Of a stretch of 64,000 nucleotides of DNA, positions 46,816 through 56,618 are shown piece after piece. Source of the DNA: Solimonas terrae (GTDB lineage: Bacteria; Pseudomonadota; Gammaproteobacteria; Nevskiales; Nevskiaceae); assembly GCF_011067135.1 (NCBI RefSeq), contig NZ_JAAMOW010000001.1, positions 496,001-560,000 on the forward strand. Direction: 5' to 3'. How positions within the stretch are numbered: the stretch's first letter is position 1; every line of letters begins with the position of its first letter. Below the pieces are notes generated by a model that was not told where the DNA came from, searched no databases, and was given only the letters and a program-made list of their open reading frames with translations. The translations under genes and the position numbers were made by a program.

Positions 46816-47894
46816 GCGCGCACCCGGCGCAGCCAGTTCTGCTGGCGGGCAATCAACAGCAGCGCCCAGCCGAGCATCAGCACATGCACCCACCACAGGC
46901 CGTAGTGCCCCAGCGGCCTGTCCTTGGCGACCCAGCTTTGTGCGATGCCGAGCAGCTGTGAATAGACCAGATAGGCGAGGATGCCGATCACCAGTTTGCC
47001 GTAACGGCCCTGACGCGGACGGACGTACGACAGCGGTACGGCCAGCAGGGTCAGCACGAGCACGGCGATCGGCGCGCCGATCCGCCACTGCAACTCGGCA
47101 CGATCCTGCGGATCACCGGTACCGAGCAGGCGACCGGTCGGCTCGATCTTGCGTTTCGACGAGCTGTACATGAATTGTGGCGGCTTCACGTTGGTGGTCA
47201 GCGTGTCGAAGCTGACGACGTCGAATTGCGCGGAACCCGGCTCACCGACATAGCGATGCCCCTGCCGCAGCACGATCGTGCGGTCGCCGGTTTGCGCATC
47301 GACCGACTGCGTGCCGCTGCGAGCGGTCACGAAGCTGGTCGCCTTGTTTTCGTGTATCTGCGCGACCACGTTCTCCAGCTGATCACCGCTGGCATTCATC
47401 TTTTCGGTGAACACGACCGCACGATCATCGCCGATCGACTTGAAGCGGCCTTCCTCGAACGGGTTGTACTTGATGAAGCGCGCGGCATCCTTGACCAGAT
47501 AGTCCGACGTGCGGCCCGCCCAGGGGCCGATCTGGAACGCGAGCAGTGCGGTCAGCACCGCAAGCGCGGCGCCAAGCAGCAGGAACGGGCGATACAGCGT
47601 CCACAGGCTGACGCCGCAGCCGGTCATCGCCGCGACTTCGTTGTCCTGGTACAAGCGGCCGAGCGCCATCATGATGGCCAGCAGTAGCGAGACCGGAATC
47701 AGCAACACCAGATACTGCAGGCTCGACAGACCGGCCACCTGCAACAGCAGGTCCTGCGGCAGATCGCCGGCCGCGGCTTCGGCCAGAAAGCGCGCGAAAC
47801 GCGTCGACACCATGATCGCCAGCAGCACCAGCGTCACGCCGAACCAGGCGACACCGGCTTCCCGCAGTAGATACCGTCCGAGTACGCCTCTCAT
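46812..47894 (-). CDS. lptF: LPS export ABC transporter permease LptF
   Basis: The partner permease of LptG. The 360 residues start MRGVLGRYLLREAGVAWFGV, hold LSSLQYLVLLIPVSLLLAIM and LYQDNEVAAMTGCGVSLWTL in the first membrane half, a periplasmic domain (about 125-265) and three C-terminal TM helices. The gene is divergent from pepA across 272 bases, the standard arrangement. Confidence 0.96.
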   Translation of the reverse strand: MRGVLGRYLLREAGVAWFGVTLVLLAIMVSTRFARFLAEAAAGDLPQDLLLQVAGLSSLQYLVLLIPVSLLLAIMMALGRLYQDNEVAAMTGCGVSLWTLYRPFLLLGAALAVLTALLAFQIGPWAGRTSDYLVKDAARFIKYNPFEEGRFKSIGDDRAVVFTEKMNASGDQLENVVAQIHENKATSFVTARSGTQSVDAQTGDRTIVLRQGHRYVGEPGSAQFDVVSFDTLTTNVKPPQFMYSSSKRKIEPTGRLLGTGDPQDRAELQWRIGAPIAVLVLTLLAVPLSYVRPRQGRYGKLVIGILAYLVYSQLLGIAQSWVAKDRPLGHYGLWWVHVLMLGWALLLIARQQNWLRRVRA

Positions 47895-48018
47895 TGTCCT
47901 TGTTCGTCATGTGCGGCGGATCGCGCGATCCGCTGCCGGGGGCGGCGATTATCGCGCGAACCGCCCTGAATATTTGCTTGCCCTGTCCGGCGCGCGCGAA
48001 CCCGGGGTTTGTCGTGGC

Positions 48019-48046
48019 TTGTCGCGGCAGATCGAGCGGCTAGAAT
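48019..48046 (+). promoter_or_regulatory. Candidate pepA promoter
   Basis: TTGTCG, a 16-base spacer and TAGAAT lie upstream of pepA and predict a leader of about 115 bases. The leader has GC-rich dyads around 48090-48120 but no defined element. Confidence 0.5.
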
Positions 48047-48167
48047 GTGAAATCCCCCGTACTCCTCGAGAATTGCCAGCCCGCATTGTTCGACGCCGCC
48101 CGGCGGACGGCCGCCGGCGACGGACGATTTCAGGAAAACCGGGGCATCTCCCACGCACGAGTACCTC

Positions 48168-49679
48168 ATGGAATATTTCGTAAAAAGCGGAAGTCCCGAA
48201 AAACAGCGCGTTGCCTGCATCATTGTCGGCATTTTCGATCGACGCTCGCCGACCGAGGCCGCGGAAAAAATCGACAAGGTCAGCGACGGTGCGATCGGCG
48301 CGGTGATGCGTCGTGGCGACATGGACGGCAAGCTCGGCTCGACGCTGATCCTGCACAATGTCGCCGGCAGTTTCGCCGATCGCGTGATGCTCGTCGGGCT
48401 CGGCCGCGAGCGCAACTTCGACGAGGCAGCGTTCCGCAAGGTCCAGGCTGCCGCCGCACGGGCGCTGCGCCAGACCGGCGCGATCGACGCGGTGTCCTAT
48501 CTGACGCACCTGGCGCTCAAAGGCCGCGATTACCAGTGGAATGTCGCGCAGGCGTTGCTCGCCACGGAAGATGTCTTCTACCGCTTCGATGACTGCCGCG
48601 GCGCCAAGGCGCGCGAGGACATCAGCGCGGCCAAGCTCGAGCGTTACACCTTCGATGTGCCGCGCCGTTCCGATCTGCCTGCCGGCGAACGCGGACTGAA
48701 GGAATCGCTGGCGACCGCCAAGGGCGTGAAGCTGGCCAAGGACCTCGGCAATCTGCCCGGCAACATCTGCACGCCCAGCTATCTTGCCGAACAGGCCAGG
48801 AAGCTGGCGACGCAGCTGCCGATCAAGACCCGGATTCTCGAAAAGGCCGACATGGAGAAGCTCGGCATGGGCTCGCTGCTGTCGGTCGCCAAGGGTTCCA
48901 GCGAGCCGCCGAAGCTGATCATCATGGAGTATCTGAAGGGGCCGAAAAACGAAAAGCCGATCGCCCTGGTCGGCAAGGGCCTGACTTTCGACGCCGGCGG
49001 CATCTCGATCAAGCCGGCAGCGAAGATGGACGAGATGAAGTTCGACATGTGCGGCGGCGCCTCGGTATTCGGCACCCTGACGGCGATCGCTGAACTCAAA
49101 CTGCCGATCAATGTCGTCGGCGTAGTCGCCGCCAGCGAAAACCTGATCAACGGCGAAGCCAACAAGCCGGGCGACGTCGTCACCAGCATGTCCGGCATCA
49201 CCATCGAAATACTCAACACCGACGCCGAGGGCCGCCTGATCCTCTGCGACGCACTCACCTACGTCGAACAGACCTACGAGCCCAGCTTCTGCGTCGACAT
49301 GGCGACCCTGACCGGCGCCTGCGTCGTCGCGCTCGGCAGCGTCGCGACCGGCCTGTTCAGCAACACCCCGGCGCTCGCGCGAGCCTTGCTCGGCGCCGGC
49401 GAACAGAGCGGTGACCGGGCCTGGGAACTGCCGATGTGGTCGGATTACGACGACAACATCAAGAGCGAGTGCGCCGATATCGCCAACATCGCGACGCGCG
49501 GCGCCGGCGAAGCCGGGGCGACGATCGGCGCCGTGTTCCTGCACCGGTTCACGCGCAAGATGAAATGGGCGCATCTGGACATCGCCGGCACCGCCTGGGT
49601 CGGCAAGAAGTCGACCGGCCGACCGGTGCCGATGCTGGTTCAGTACCTGCTCAACGTCGCCGCGAAGAAGCACGATTGA
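48168..49679 (+). CDS. pepA: Leucyl (cytosol) aminopeptidase
   Basis: PepA is a hexameric M17 metallo-aminopeptidase, in some species also a DNA-binding recombination and regulatory protein. The 503 residues show the metal-binding LVGKGLTFDAGGISIKPA, KFDMCGGASV and the signature NTDAEGRLILCDAL. Length and N-terminus (MEYFVKSGSPEKQRVACIIV) are normal. It is followed by holC and valS. Confidence 0.97.
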   Translation: MEYFVKSGSPEKQRVACIIVGIFDRRSPTEAAEKIDKVSDGAIGAVMRRGDMDGKLGSTLILHNVAGSFADRVMLVGLGRERNFDEAAFRKVQAAAARALRQTGAIDAVSYLTHLALKGRDYQWNVAQALLATEDVFYRFDDCRGAKAREDISAAKLERYTFDVPRRSDLPAGERGLKESLATAKGVKLAKDLGNLPGNICTPSYLAEQARKLATQLPIKTRILEKADMEKLGMGSLLSVAKGSSEPPKLIIMEYLKGPKNEKPIALVGKGLTFDAGGISIKPAAKMDEMKFDMCGGASVFGTLTAIAELKLPINVVGVVAASENLINGEANKPGDVVTSMSGITIEILNTDAEGRLILCDALTYVEQTYEPSFCVDMATLTGACVVALGSVATGLFSNTPALARALLGAGEQSGDRAWELPMWSDYDDNIKSECADIANIATRGAGEAGATIGAVFLHRFTRKMKWAHLDIAGTAWVGKKSTGRPVPMLVQYLLNVAAKKHD

Positions 49680-49688
49680 TCCGCCTTG

Positions 49689-49721
49689 CATGCGCGGCAT
49701 TCGCATAGAATGCCGCGCATG
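49689..49721. promoter_or_regulatory. 14-bp inverted repeat overlapping holC start codon
   Basis: Arms 49689-49702 and 49708-49721 pair perfectly around the 5-base loop GCATA. The right arm contains the holC ATG, and TAGAAT (49706-49711) in the centre could be a -10 box. In RNA the hairpin would mask the start codon; in DNA it may be an operator. Confidence 0.5.
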
Positions 49722-50156
49722 ACGCGTATCGATTTCTACATCCTGCCGGACGGCGCCGGTCCGGCAGCCGGCCCCGTGATGACGGCGTGCAAGCTCTGCG
49801 ACAAGGCGACGGCCGGCGGCCATCGCGTCTACGTCAACTCGCCGGACGAAGCGATCGCCGAAGATCTCGACGGCGCGTTGTGGAGCTTTCAGCAGGGCGG
49901 CTTCCTGGCGCACGAACGCTATGACGGCGAACCGCTCGACGAGCCGCTGCCGTCGGTCTTGATCGGTGCGGTCGAACCGCCGGAGTCGCATCATGGCGTG
50001 ATGCTCAATCTCGGCCTCGACGTACCGGACTGGTTCAGCCGCTTCGAACGCGTGCTCGAAATCGTCGCCGCCGACGCCGAAGCGCGCGCCAGATCGCGCG
50101 AGCGCTACAAGTTTTATCGTGACCGCGGCTACGAACTGAGTACACACAAACTGTGA
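49719..50156 (+). CDS. holC: DNA polymerase III subunit chi
   Basis: HolC joins the clamp loader to SSB. The 145 residues start TRIDFYILPDGAGPAAGPVM and contain ACKLCDKATAGGHRVYVNSP, LDGALWSFQQGGFLAHERYD and the C-terminal YKFYRDRGYELSTHKL. The ATG at 49719 is preferred over an ATG nine bases upstream because the beta strand begins there. The stop overlaps the next start (GTGA). Confidence 0.94.
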   Translation: MTRIDFYILPDGAGPAAGPVMTACKLCDKATAGGHRVYVNSPDEAIAEDLDGALWSFQQGGFLAHERYDGEPLDEPLPSVLIGAVEPPESHHGVMLNLGLDVPDWFSRFERVLEIVAADAEARARSRERYKFYRDRGYELSTHKL

Positions 50157-50524
50157 ACATCAAAACGCTTGCCGCCGCTTTTGCCACGGCCGCACTGCTC
50201 GGCGGCTGCAGCCTGTTCAGCCTGACCCCGGATGCCGATGTCGTCGCCCAGGTGCATCGGCAGGTTCCGGTCGGCGCCAGCCTCGACACCGCAGAAGCGA
50301 ATCTCGCCAGCCTGGGTTTCAGCTGCAGTCCGCAGCGCGGTGCCTATACCGACGAGCGCGGCAACGACCACGAGAATGCGCACTTCCTGCAATGTGCGCG
50401 GCGCCCCGGCACGATCAGCTTCGCCTGCGAAAATCGCGATCAGGTCGTGGTCGTGCCCGGCGACACCGGCAAGGTGGCCGCCGTCGAAGTCAGCCACGGA
50501 CCGGATTGCGGCGCCCGCCAGTAG
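50153..50524 (+). CDS. Small lipoprotein between holC and valS
   Basis: The 123-residue product starts at GTG overlapping the holC stop. Signal peptide with lipobox LLGGC (Cys near residue 19), then a mature domain of about 100 residues with four further Cys (SLGFSCSPQ, HFLQCARRPGTISFACENR, GPDCGARQ), suggesting two disulfides. I do not recognise the family. The inserted position in the tight holC-valS pair is unusual. Confidence 0.75.
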   Translation: MNIKTLAAAFATAALLGGCSLFSLTPDADVVAQVHRQVPVGASLDTAEANLASLGFSCSPQRGAYTDERGNDHENAHFLQCARRPGTISFACENRDQVVVVPGDTGKVAAVEVSHGPDCGARQ

Positions 50525-50615
50525 CCACCCGCACGGGATTCGTCCCGTGCCCGTAAAATAGCCGCCCGCTCGCGCCCAGCCACGGCGCGCCAGCCCTGCA
50601 AGATCAAAAAACGCC

Positions 50616-53543
50616 ATGGACAAGACATTCGAGCCGCGCGACGTTGAGGCGCGCTGGCGGGACCGCTGGGAACAAACAGGCTGCTACGCGCCATCGGGCA
50701 AGGGCGAGCCGTACAGCATCATGATCCCGCCGCCGAACGTCACCGGCACCTTGCACATGGGTCACGCCTTCCAGCACACGGTGATGGATGCGCTGACCCG
50801 CCACGCGCGCATGTCGGGCAAGGACACGCTGTGGCAGCCGGGCACCGATCACGCCGGCATCGCCACGCAGATGGTCGTCGAGCGCAATCTCAAGCTCGCC
50901 GGCGAACCGGCGCGGCTCGAGCTGGGGCGCGAGAAATTCGTCGAGAAGGTCTGGGAGTGGAAGCAATACTCGGCCGGCACGATCGGCGGGCAAATCCGCC
51001 GCATGGGTTCGAGCGTCGACTGGTCGCGTGAAGCATTCACGATGGACCCGTCGTATTCGAAGGCGGTCATCGAGCACTTCGTCAGACTCTACGACGCCGG
51101 CCTGATCTATCGCGGCAAGCGCCTCGTCAACTGGGACCCGGTGCTGCTGACGGCGATCTCCGATCTCGAAGTCGTCAGCGAGGAAGAGAACGGCAAGCTC
51201 TGGCACTTCCGCTATCCGCTCGCGAACGGGGCAAAAACCGCCGACGGCAAGGACTACATCGTCGTCGCGACCACGCGCCCGGAAACGATGCTCGGTGACA
51301 CCGCCGTGGCGGTGCATCCGGACGACGAGCGCTACGCGCACCTCGTCGGCAAAAGCGTGCTGCTGCCGCTGACGAATCGCGGGATTCCGATCGTTGCCGA
51401 CGATTACGTCGACCGCGAATTCGGCACCGGCTGCGTGAAAATCACGCCGGCTCACGACTTCAACGACTATGCGCTCGGCCAGCGCCACGGTCTGCCGATT
51501 TTCAATATTTTCACGAAGACAGCAACGATTATTTCGTCTGCCAATGACAGTCCGATCGTAGATGAAATTCGGCGAAGAGCTGAGGTGCGTCCAGGCGTTA
51601 AGTCAGTCACGATGTGGACGTCGGTCTATGACTACACGCTAATACCCGAGAAGTACCGGGGCCTAGACCGATTTGTCGCGCGCAGGCAGATCGTCGCCGA
51701 CCTCGAAGCGCTGGGTCTCGTCGACAAGATCGACGATCACAAGCTGAAGGTGCCGCGCGGTGACCGTAGCGGCGCGGTCGTCGAGCCTTACCTGACCGAT
51801 CAATGGTTCGTCGACCTGACGCGCGAGACACGCCACGACGGCCAGCCCGGTCCGGGCGGTCTGACGGCGATCACCAGGCCCGCGATCGACGCCGTCGAGT
51901 CCGGCCGCATCCGCTTCGTGCCGGACAACTGGAAGACCACCTACTTCCAGTGGCTGCACAACATCCAGGACTGGTGCATCAGCCGCCAGCTGTGGTGGGG
52001 TCACCGCATCCCGGCCTGGTTCGACGATGCGGGCAATGTCTATGTCGGCCGCGACGAGGCCGAAGTCCGTATCAAGCACGGGCTTGCTGCCGATCTGTCG
52101 CTGCGCCAGGACGAGGACGTGTTCGACACCTGGTTCTCGTCGGACATCTGGCCGATGGCAACGCTCGGCTGGCCCGAGCAGACCGAAGCGCTGAAGAAGT
52201 GGTATCCGTCGAGCGTGCTGGTGACCGGCTTCGACATCATCTTCTTCTGGGTCGCACGCATGGTGATGATGGGCCAGTACTTCCAGAATGATGTGCCGTT
52301 CCGCGAGGTCTACATCACCGGCCTGGTCCGCGATCCGGAAGGCAACAAGATGTCGAAGTCCAAGGGCAATGTCCTCGACCCGCTCGACGTCGTCGACGGC
52401 ATCGCGCTCGAAGACCTGGTGAAGAAGCGCACGACCGGCCTGATGAAGCCGGAAACGGCGCCGAAGATCGAGGCCAAGACGCGCAAGGACTATCCGCAGG
52501 GCATCGCTGCAGTCGGTGTCGACGCGCTGCGCTTCACGTTCGCCGCGCTGGCGACACAGGGGCGCGATATCCGTTTCGATGCCGGCCGCGCCGCCGGTTA
52601 CCGCAACTTCTGCAACAAGATCTGGAACGCGGCGCGTTACGTGCTGATGAGCTGTGAGGATCAGGATTGCGGGCGGGACGGCAAGCTGCCCGTCGAACTG
52701 TCCGACGCGGACCGCTGGATCATCTCGAAGCTGCAGAAGCTCGAAGCGGAAGCGGCCGAACACTTTGCGGGCTATCGCTTCGATCTGTTGTCGACCGCGC
52801 TCTACCAGTTCATCTGGAACGAGTACTGCGACTGGTATCTGGAGCTGTCGAAGCCGGCGCTGCAACAGGGCTCGGCCGCGCAGCAGCGCGGCACGCGCCG
52901 CACGCTGCTGCGCGTGCTGGAAGCCGCGCTGCGCCTGCTGCATCCGCTGATGCCATTCATCACCGAGGAAGTGTGGCAGCGCATCGCGCCGCTGGCCGGC
53001 ATCACCGGCGACACGATCATGCTGCAGGTCTACCCGCGCGCCGAGCCGGCGAAGATCGACGAAGCCGCAGAGGCCGACATCGAGTGGCTCAAGGCCTTCA
53101 TCCTCGGCGTGCGGCAGATCCGCGGCGAAATGAACATCGCGCCGGGCAAGCCGCTGCCGCTGCTGCTGCAGGAGGGCTCGGCCGAGGACATCGCCCGACT
53201 GGCACGCATGCGGAACGCCATCGAATTCCTTGCACGAGTCGAGACGCCACGCGTGCTCGAAGCCGGTGACAGCGCACCGCAGTCGGCGACGGCGCTGCTC
53301 GGCACCGCGCGCCTGCTGGTGCCGATGGCCGGCCTGATCGACAAGGATGCGGAACTCGCACGCCTCGGCAAGCAGATCGCCAAGCTCGAAACCGACGTGA
53401 TGAAGACGCAGAGCCGCATCGACAACCCGAACTTCGGCAAGGCCCCCGCCAACGTCCAGGATCAGGCCCGCCAGCATCTGGCGAAGCTGCAGGCCGAGCT
53501 GCAAATCCTGCAGCGGCAATCCACCGACATCGCCGCGCTGTGA
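50616..53543 (+). CDS. valS: Valyl-tRNA synthetase
   Basis: Class I synthetase charging tRNA-Val. The 975 residues show HIGH ([16 protein letters not shown]), KMSKS ([17 protein letters not shown]), the editing domain between them, an anticodon-binding domain and a C-terminal coiled-coil arm ([20 protein letters not shown]). The reading frame is intact. In the editing domain, between NIFTK and [11 protein letters not shown], about 35 residues appear extra compared with typical ValS, and this stretch has lower GC and different codon use; it is listed separately. Confidence 0.97.
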   Translation: MDKTFEPRDVEARWRDRWEQTGCYAPSGKGEPYSIMIPPPNVTGTLHMGHAFQHTVMDALTRHARMSGKDTLWQPGTDHAGIATQMVVERNLKLAGEPARLELGREKFVEKVWEWKQYSAGTIGGQIRRMGSSVDWSREAFTMDPSYSKAVIEHFVRLYDAGLIYRGKRLVNWDPVLLTAISDLEVVSEEENGKLWHFRYPLANGAKTADGKDYIVVATTRPETMLGDTAVAVHPDDERYAHLVGKSVLLPLTNRGIPIVADDYVDREFGTGCVKITPAHDFNDYALGQRHGLPIFNIFTKTATIISSANDSPIVDEIRRRAEVRPGVKSVTMWTSVYDYTLIPEKYRGLDRFVARRQIVADLEALGLVDKIDDHKLKVPRGDRSGAVVEPYLTDQWFVDLTRETRHDGQPGPGGLTAITRPAIDAVESGRIRFVPDNWKTTYFQWLHNIQDWCISRQLWWGHRIPAWFDDAGNVYVGRDEAEVRIKHGLAADLSLRQDEDVFDTWFSSDIWPMATLGWPEQTEALKKWYPSSVLVTGFDIIFFWVARMVMMGQYFQNDVPFREVYITGLVRDPEGNKMSKSKGNVLDPLDVVDGIALEDLVKKRTTGLMKPETAPKIEAKTRKDYPQGIAAVGVDALRFTFAALATQGRDIRFDAGRAAGYRNFCNKIWNAARYVLMSCEDQDCGRDGKLPVELSDADRWIISKLQKLEAEAAEHFAGYRFDLLSTALYQFIWNEYCDWYLELSKPALQQGSAAQQRGTRRTLLRVLEAALRLLHPLMPFITEEVWQRIAPLAGITGDTIMLQVYPRAEPAKIDEAAEADIEWLKAFILGVRQIRGEMNIAPGKPLPLLLQEGSAEDIARLARMRNAIEFLARVETPRVLEAGDSAPQSATALLGTARLLVPMAGLIDKDAELARLGKQIAKLETDVMKTQSRIDNPNFGKAPANVQDQARQHLAKLQAELQILQRQSTDIAAL
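51510..51665 (+). other. Atypical low-GC in-frame segment inside valS
   Basis: This stretch is near 50% GC against about 65% around it. It uses codons rare elsewhere in the gene: ACA, TCT, AGT, GTA, AGA, GCT, CCA, TCA, CTA (twice), ATA and CGA, within about 50 codons. The frame is kept. It codes for about 35 residues more than expected at this point in the editing domain ([20 protein letters not shown] and following). It looks like an insertion or a recombined patch rather than sequencing error. Confidence 0.6.
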
Positions 53544-53580
53544 TGCCCGGCACCGGCGATCGGGGCCGCTATACTCGCGC

Positions 53581-55362
53581 ATGCGCCACGCCTTGCCGCG
53601 CGCCCTTCTATTCGTCATGACCGAGTCTCCCAAGCGCCACGGCGCAGCCCTGATCTGGCGCATCGTCACGACCGTGTCGGCCGGCCGCAATCTGCTCGTC
53701 GCGTTCGCCATCACGTTCGCCGGCGCCGCGGAAGGCATCGGCATCGCGACGATCCTGCCGCTGGTGGCCGTACTCGGTGACAACGCATCGAAAGCCAATG
53801 CGCTGAGCCGCACGATCCTGGGGGTGCTCGACAAGCTCGGCATGCCGCATGATCCGGTGCTGCTGCTGTTCATCATCGGCGGCGGGCTGCTGACCAAAGC
53901 CGCCGTGACCTTGCTGGCGCTGCGTCTGGTCGGCCGCACCGTTGCCGAAGTGGTCGCCCGGCTGCGGCTCGACATGATCGATGCCGTCATGCATGCCCGC
54001 TGGGGCTTTTACGTGCGGCAGCCGGTGGGGCGGTTTTCGAGCGCGTTGAGTGGCGAAGCGCAGAAGGCCGGTGAAGCCTACAACTCGATGACGCAGATGT
54101 TCTCGCAATCGATGCAGGCGCTGATCTATCTGGTGATCGCCGCGATCGCCAGCTGGCAACTGGCCGTGCTCGCCATCCTCGTCAGCGCCGTGATGATCGT
54201 GTCGCTGAACCGCCTGATCCTGGCGTCCAAGAACAGCGCGCGCATCCAGACCAACCGCATGCGCTCTTTGGTGTCACGCCTCACCGACGTGCTGGTCGGC
54301 ATCAAGCCGATGAAGGCGATGGCGCGGCAGGCACGTTTCAACGCGCTGTTCACCGAAGATCTGAAAGCGATCAAGAAAGCCATCCGCCGCCAGGTTTTCG
54401 CAAAAAACACCAACAAGGCACTGCAGGAGCCGATCCTCGCGCTGTGCCTGCTGATCGGCATCTATTTCGCGCTGAAAGTCTTTGCGATGCCGGTCGGCGA
54501 AGTCATCGTCATGGGCCTGCTGCTGACCAAGACGGTCAACGTCGTCGGCAAGGCGCAGCAGGAACTGCAGACGATCTATGCCAACGAAAGCGGCTTCACC
54601 GCGGTCTACGAGGTCACCGACGAAGCACGCGCAGAACGCGAGACCGCGAGCGGCCGCGGCGCGCCGACCTTCGATCGCGGATTCGCATTCAGCGATGTCT
54701 CGTTTTCGTTCGGTGCGCACGACATTCTCAAACACGCCAGCTTCTCGGTGAACAGCGGCGAAATCGTCGCCTTGACCGGGGCTTCGGGAGCCGGCAAGAC
54801 GACCCTGGTCGATCTGCTGCTCGGCCTGCAGGTTCCCGCGCACGGTGACATCCGCGTCGATGGCACCGCCTTGCGCGATATCGATCTGCTGCAGTGGCGC
54901 GGCCGTACCGGTTATGTACCGCAGGAACTGATGCTGTTCCACGATTCGATCTTCGCCAACATCACGCTCGGCCAGCCGGAATTTTCGCGGGACGACGCCG
55001 CACGCGCCCTGCGCCAGGCCGGCGCCTGGGACTTCATCGCCAGGCTCCCGGATGGCATCGACACCATTGCCGGCGAGCGGGGGGCACTGCTGTCAGGCGG
55101 TCAACGACAGCGCATCGCCGTGGCGCGCGCGCTCGTGCATCAACCCAAGCTGCTGATCCTCGACGAGGCGACCAGCGCACTCGATCCGCAAACCGAGCAG
55201 CTGATCGTGGGCAATGTCTGCAGGCTGGCGCGCGAGACGGGGCTGACCGTGCTGGCGATTTCGCACCACCCGGCCTGGATCGACGCGGCGGACCGTGTGC
55301 TGCGCCTGGAGGGCGGTTACGTTCAGGAGCGGCAGCAGGAAACGCGCCGCGAAGCGGTCTGA
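53581..55362 (+). CDS. ABC exporter (fused TM and ATPase domains), MsbA-like
   Basis: The 593 residues have a six-helix type-IV exporter membrane domain (about 30-320) and a C-terminal ATPase domain: Walker A (LTGASGAGKTTLVDLLLG), signature LLSGGQRQRIAVARAL, Walker B (KLLILDEATSALD) and the switch His (ISHHPAWI). Such half-transporters work as dimers and flip lipids, lipid-linked sugars or peptides. It heads a region of glycosyltransferase and sphingolipid-type genes, so a lipid or glycolipid substrate is plausible. A TATACT box ends five bases before the first ATG, so the mRNA may be leaderless; an ATG at 53617 is the alternative start. Confidence 0.88.
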   Translation: MRHALPRALLFVMTESPKRHGAALIWRIVTTVSAGRNLLVAFAITFAGAAEGIGIATILPLVAVLGDNASKANALSRTILGVLDKLGMPHDPVLLLFIIGGGLLTKAAVTLLALRLVGRTVAEVVARLRLDMIDAVMHARWGFYVRQPVGRFSSALSGEAQKAGEAYNSMTQMFSQSMQALIYLVIAAIASWQLAVLAILVSAVMIVSLNRLILASKNSARIQTNRMRSLVSRLTDVLVGIKPMKAMARQARFNALFTEDLKAIKKAIRRQVFAKNTNKALQEPILALCLLIGIYFALKVFAMPVGEVIVMGLLLTKTVNVVGKAQQELQTIYANESGFTAVYEVTDEARAERETASGRGAPTFDRGFAFSDVSFSFGAHDILKHASFSVNSGEIVALTGASGAGKTTLVDLLLGLQVPAHGDIRVDGTALRDIDLLQWRGRTGYVPQELMLFHDSIFANITLGQPEFSRDDAARALRQAGAWDFIARLPDGIDTIAGERGALLSGGQRQRIAVARALVHQPKLLILDEATSALDPQTEQLIVGNVCRLARETGLTVLAISHHPAWIDAADRVLRLEGGYVQERQQETRREAV

Positions 55363-55380
55363 TCGTGGCGACGGCGGTGA

Positions 55381-56529
55381 TCAGCTGGCTGCAGTGGCAG
55401 CACCGACGCGCGTGCGCCTGATTTGCGCATCGAGGAAATCGGCTATCAGCTGCGCACGCCGATCCCAGGTGTAACGGGCAGACAGCTCGGCCTGCGCAGC
55501 GGTCGCCAGGCTGCGACGCAGATCCGCGTCGGCGGCCAGACGGCGAACCGCGGCAGCGAGGGACTCGGCATCATCCGGCGTACTGAGCAGGGCCGTACGA
55601 CCATCGTCCAGAACTTCGCGCAGCACCGCCAGATCGGAGGTCACGATCGGCAGGCCGACCGCCATGTATTCGAAGATCTTGATCGGCGACATCCATTTCG
55701 CGAGATTCGCCCCGCCCGGCTTGCGTCGTGCGCCGTGCACGACCTGCCCGTACGGCGCCAGCGCGATGTCGAACTCGCGCAGCTTCTCCATGGCGCGCAC
55801 GTGCGGCATCTGGCCATGCATCACGACGTTCGCGGGCAGCTCGCCCAGCGCGGCCAGCTGGGCGGGATTGCCACCGATGACGTGGAATTCGACCCCTGGC
55901 ACCATCGTCGCCGCGCGCAGCAGCGTCTCGACGCCCTTGCCCGGCAGCACGCTGCCGCAATACACCGCGCGCACGCGGCTCCCCTCGCCGACGTGCACCG
56001 GCCGGATCGCCGTGCTCGGCGCGCCGTCATACGCCAGCAACAGATCGGCAGGATCGAGCTCCGGATAAAGCCTCAGGATCTCGTTGCGAAGCTCGCCCGA
56101 GATGGCGACGATGCCGCAGAATCCCGACGAGCGGATGAGGTCGCGAATCTGCTGGTACCGCTGGGCATTGCGGGGCGGTGAATGCAGCTCGATCGCGACC
56201 GGGTAGCGCGCCCGGGCCAGCAGCGCGAGCGCACTGATCTGGCGCCCGAAGAAAACCTCGTCCGTGCGTGCGCGCCGGCAGAGCCAGCGCCATGCCAGCC
56301 AGATCGCCGACTGCAGTTTCGTGTCGAATGCGATATGCAGCCGATGCCGCAGCGCGTAGTGCGCGTGCGGCGACGCTTCAACAGGGCCGCGGCGCGCGCG
56401 CAGCCTGATGTCGTAGCCTGCTTCGGCAAAGGCATCGCACATCATCATGACGTTGACCGCGCTGGCCTGGTGAGACGGAACACTGGCCTGGGAAATATAA
56501 TGAATGCTCTTCAGCTGCTTCGGCGCCAT
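55381..56529 (-). CDS. Glycosyltransferase family 4 protein
   Basis: The 382 residues have the GT-B fold pattern of GT4: N-terminal HYISQASVPSHQASAVNVMM, central RAVYCGSVLPGKGVETLLRA, and the donor-binding PIKIFEYMAVGLPIVTSDL with Glu as the EX7E element. It probably transfers a sugar to a lipid or glycan. It faces away from the exporter gene and lies convergent to it, 18 bases apart. The ATG at 56529 is chosen; an upstream GTG at 56562 is possible. Confidence 0.85.
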   Translation of the reverse strand: MAPKQLKSIHYISQASVPSHQASAVNVMMMCDAFAEAGYDIRLRARRGPVEASPHAHYALRHRLHIAFDTKLQSAIWLAWRWLCRRARTDEVFFGRQISALALLARARYPVAIELHSPPRNAQRYQQIRDLIRSSGFCGIVAISGELRNEILRLYPELDPADLLLAYDGAPSTAIRPVHVGEGSRVRAVYCGSVLPGKGVETLLRAATMVPGVEFHVIGGNPAQLAALGELPANVVMHGQMPHVRAMEKLREFDIALAPYGQVVHGARRKPGGANLAKWMSPIKIFEYMAVGLPIVTSDLAVLREVLDDGRTALLSTPDDAESLAAAVRRLAADADLRRSLATAAQAELSARYTWDRRAQLIADFLDAQIRRTRVGAATAAS

Positions 56530-56618
56530 GAGGTCTAGCGTGGAAATCGGGTAAGGGATCACAAGGGTCGTTGGTCACTGCCCGGCACGGGCACACGAAA
56601 AACATCCGCGAGCCATCT

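Noticed and set aside
51510-51665. valS as a frameshifted pseudogene
   Set aside because: The reading frame is continuous through the unusual segment and all downstream motifs (KMSKS, anticodon domain, coiled coil) are intact.
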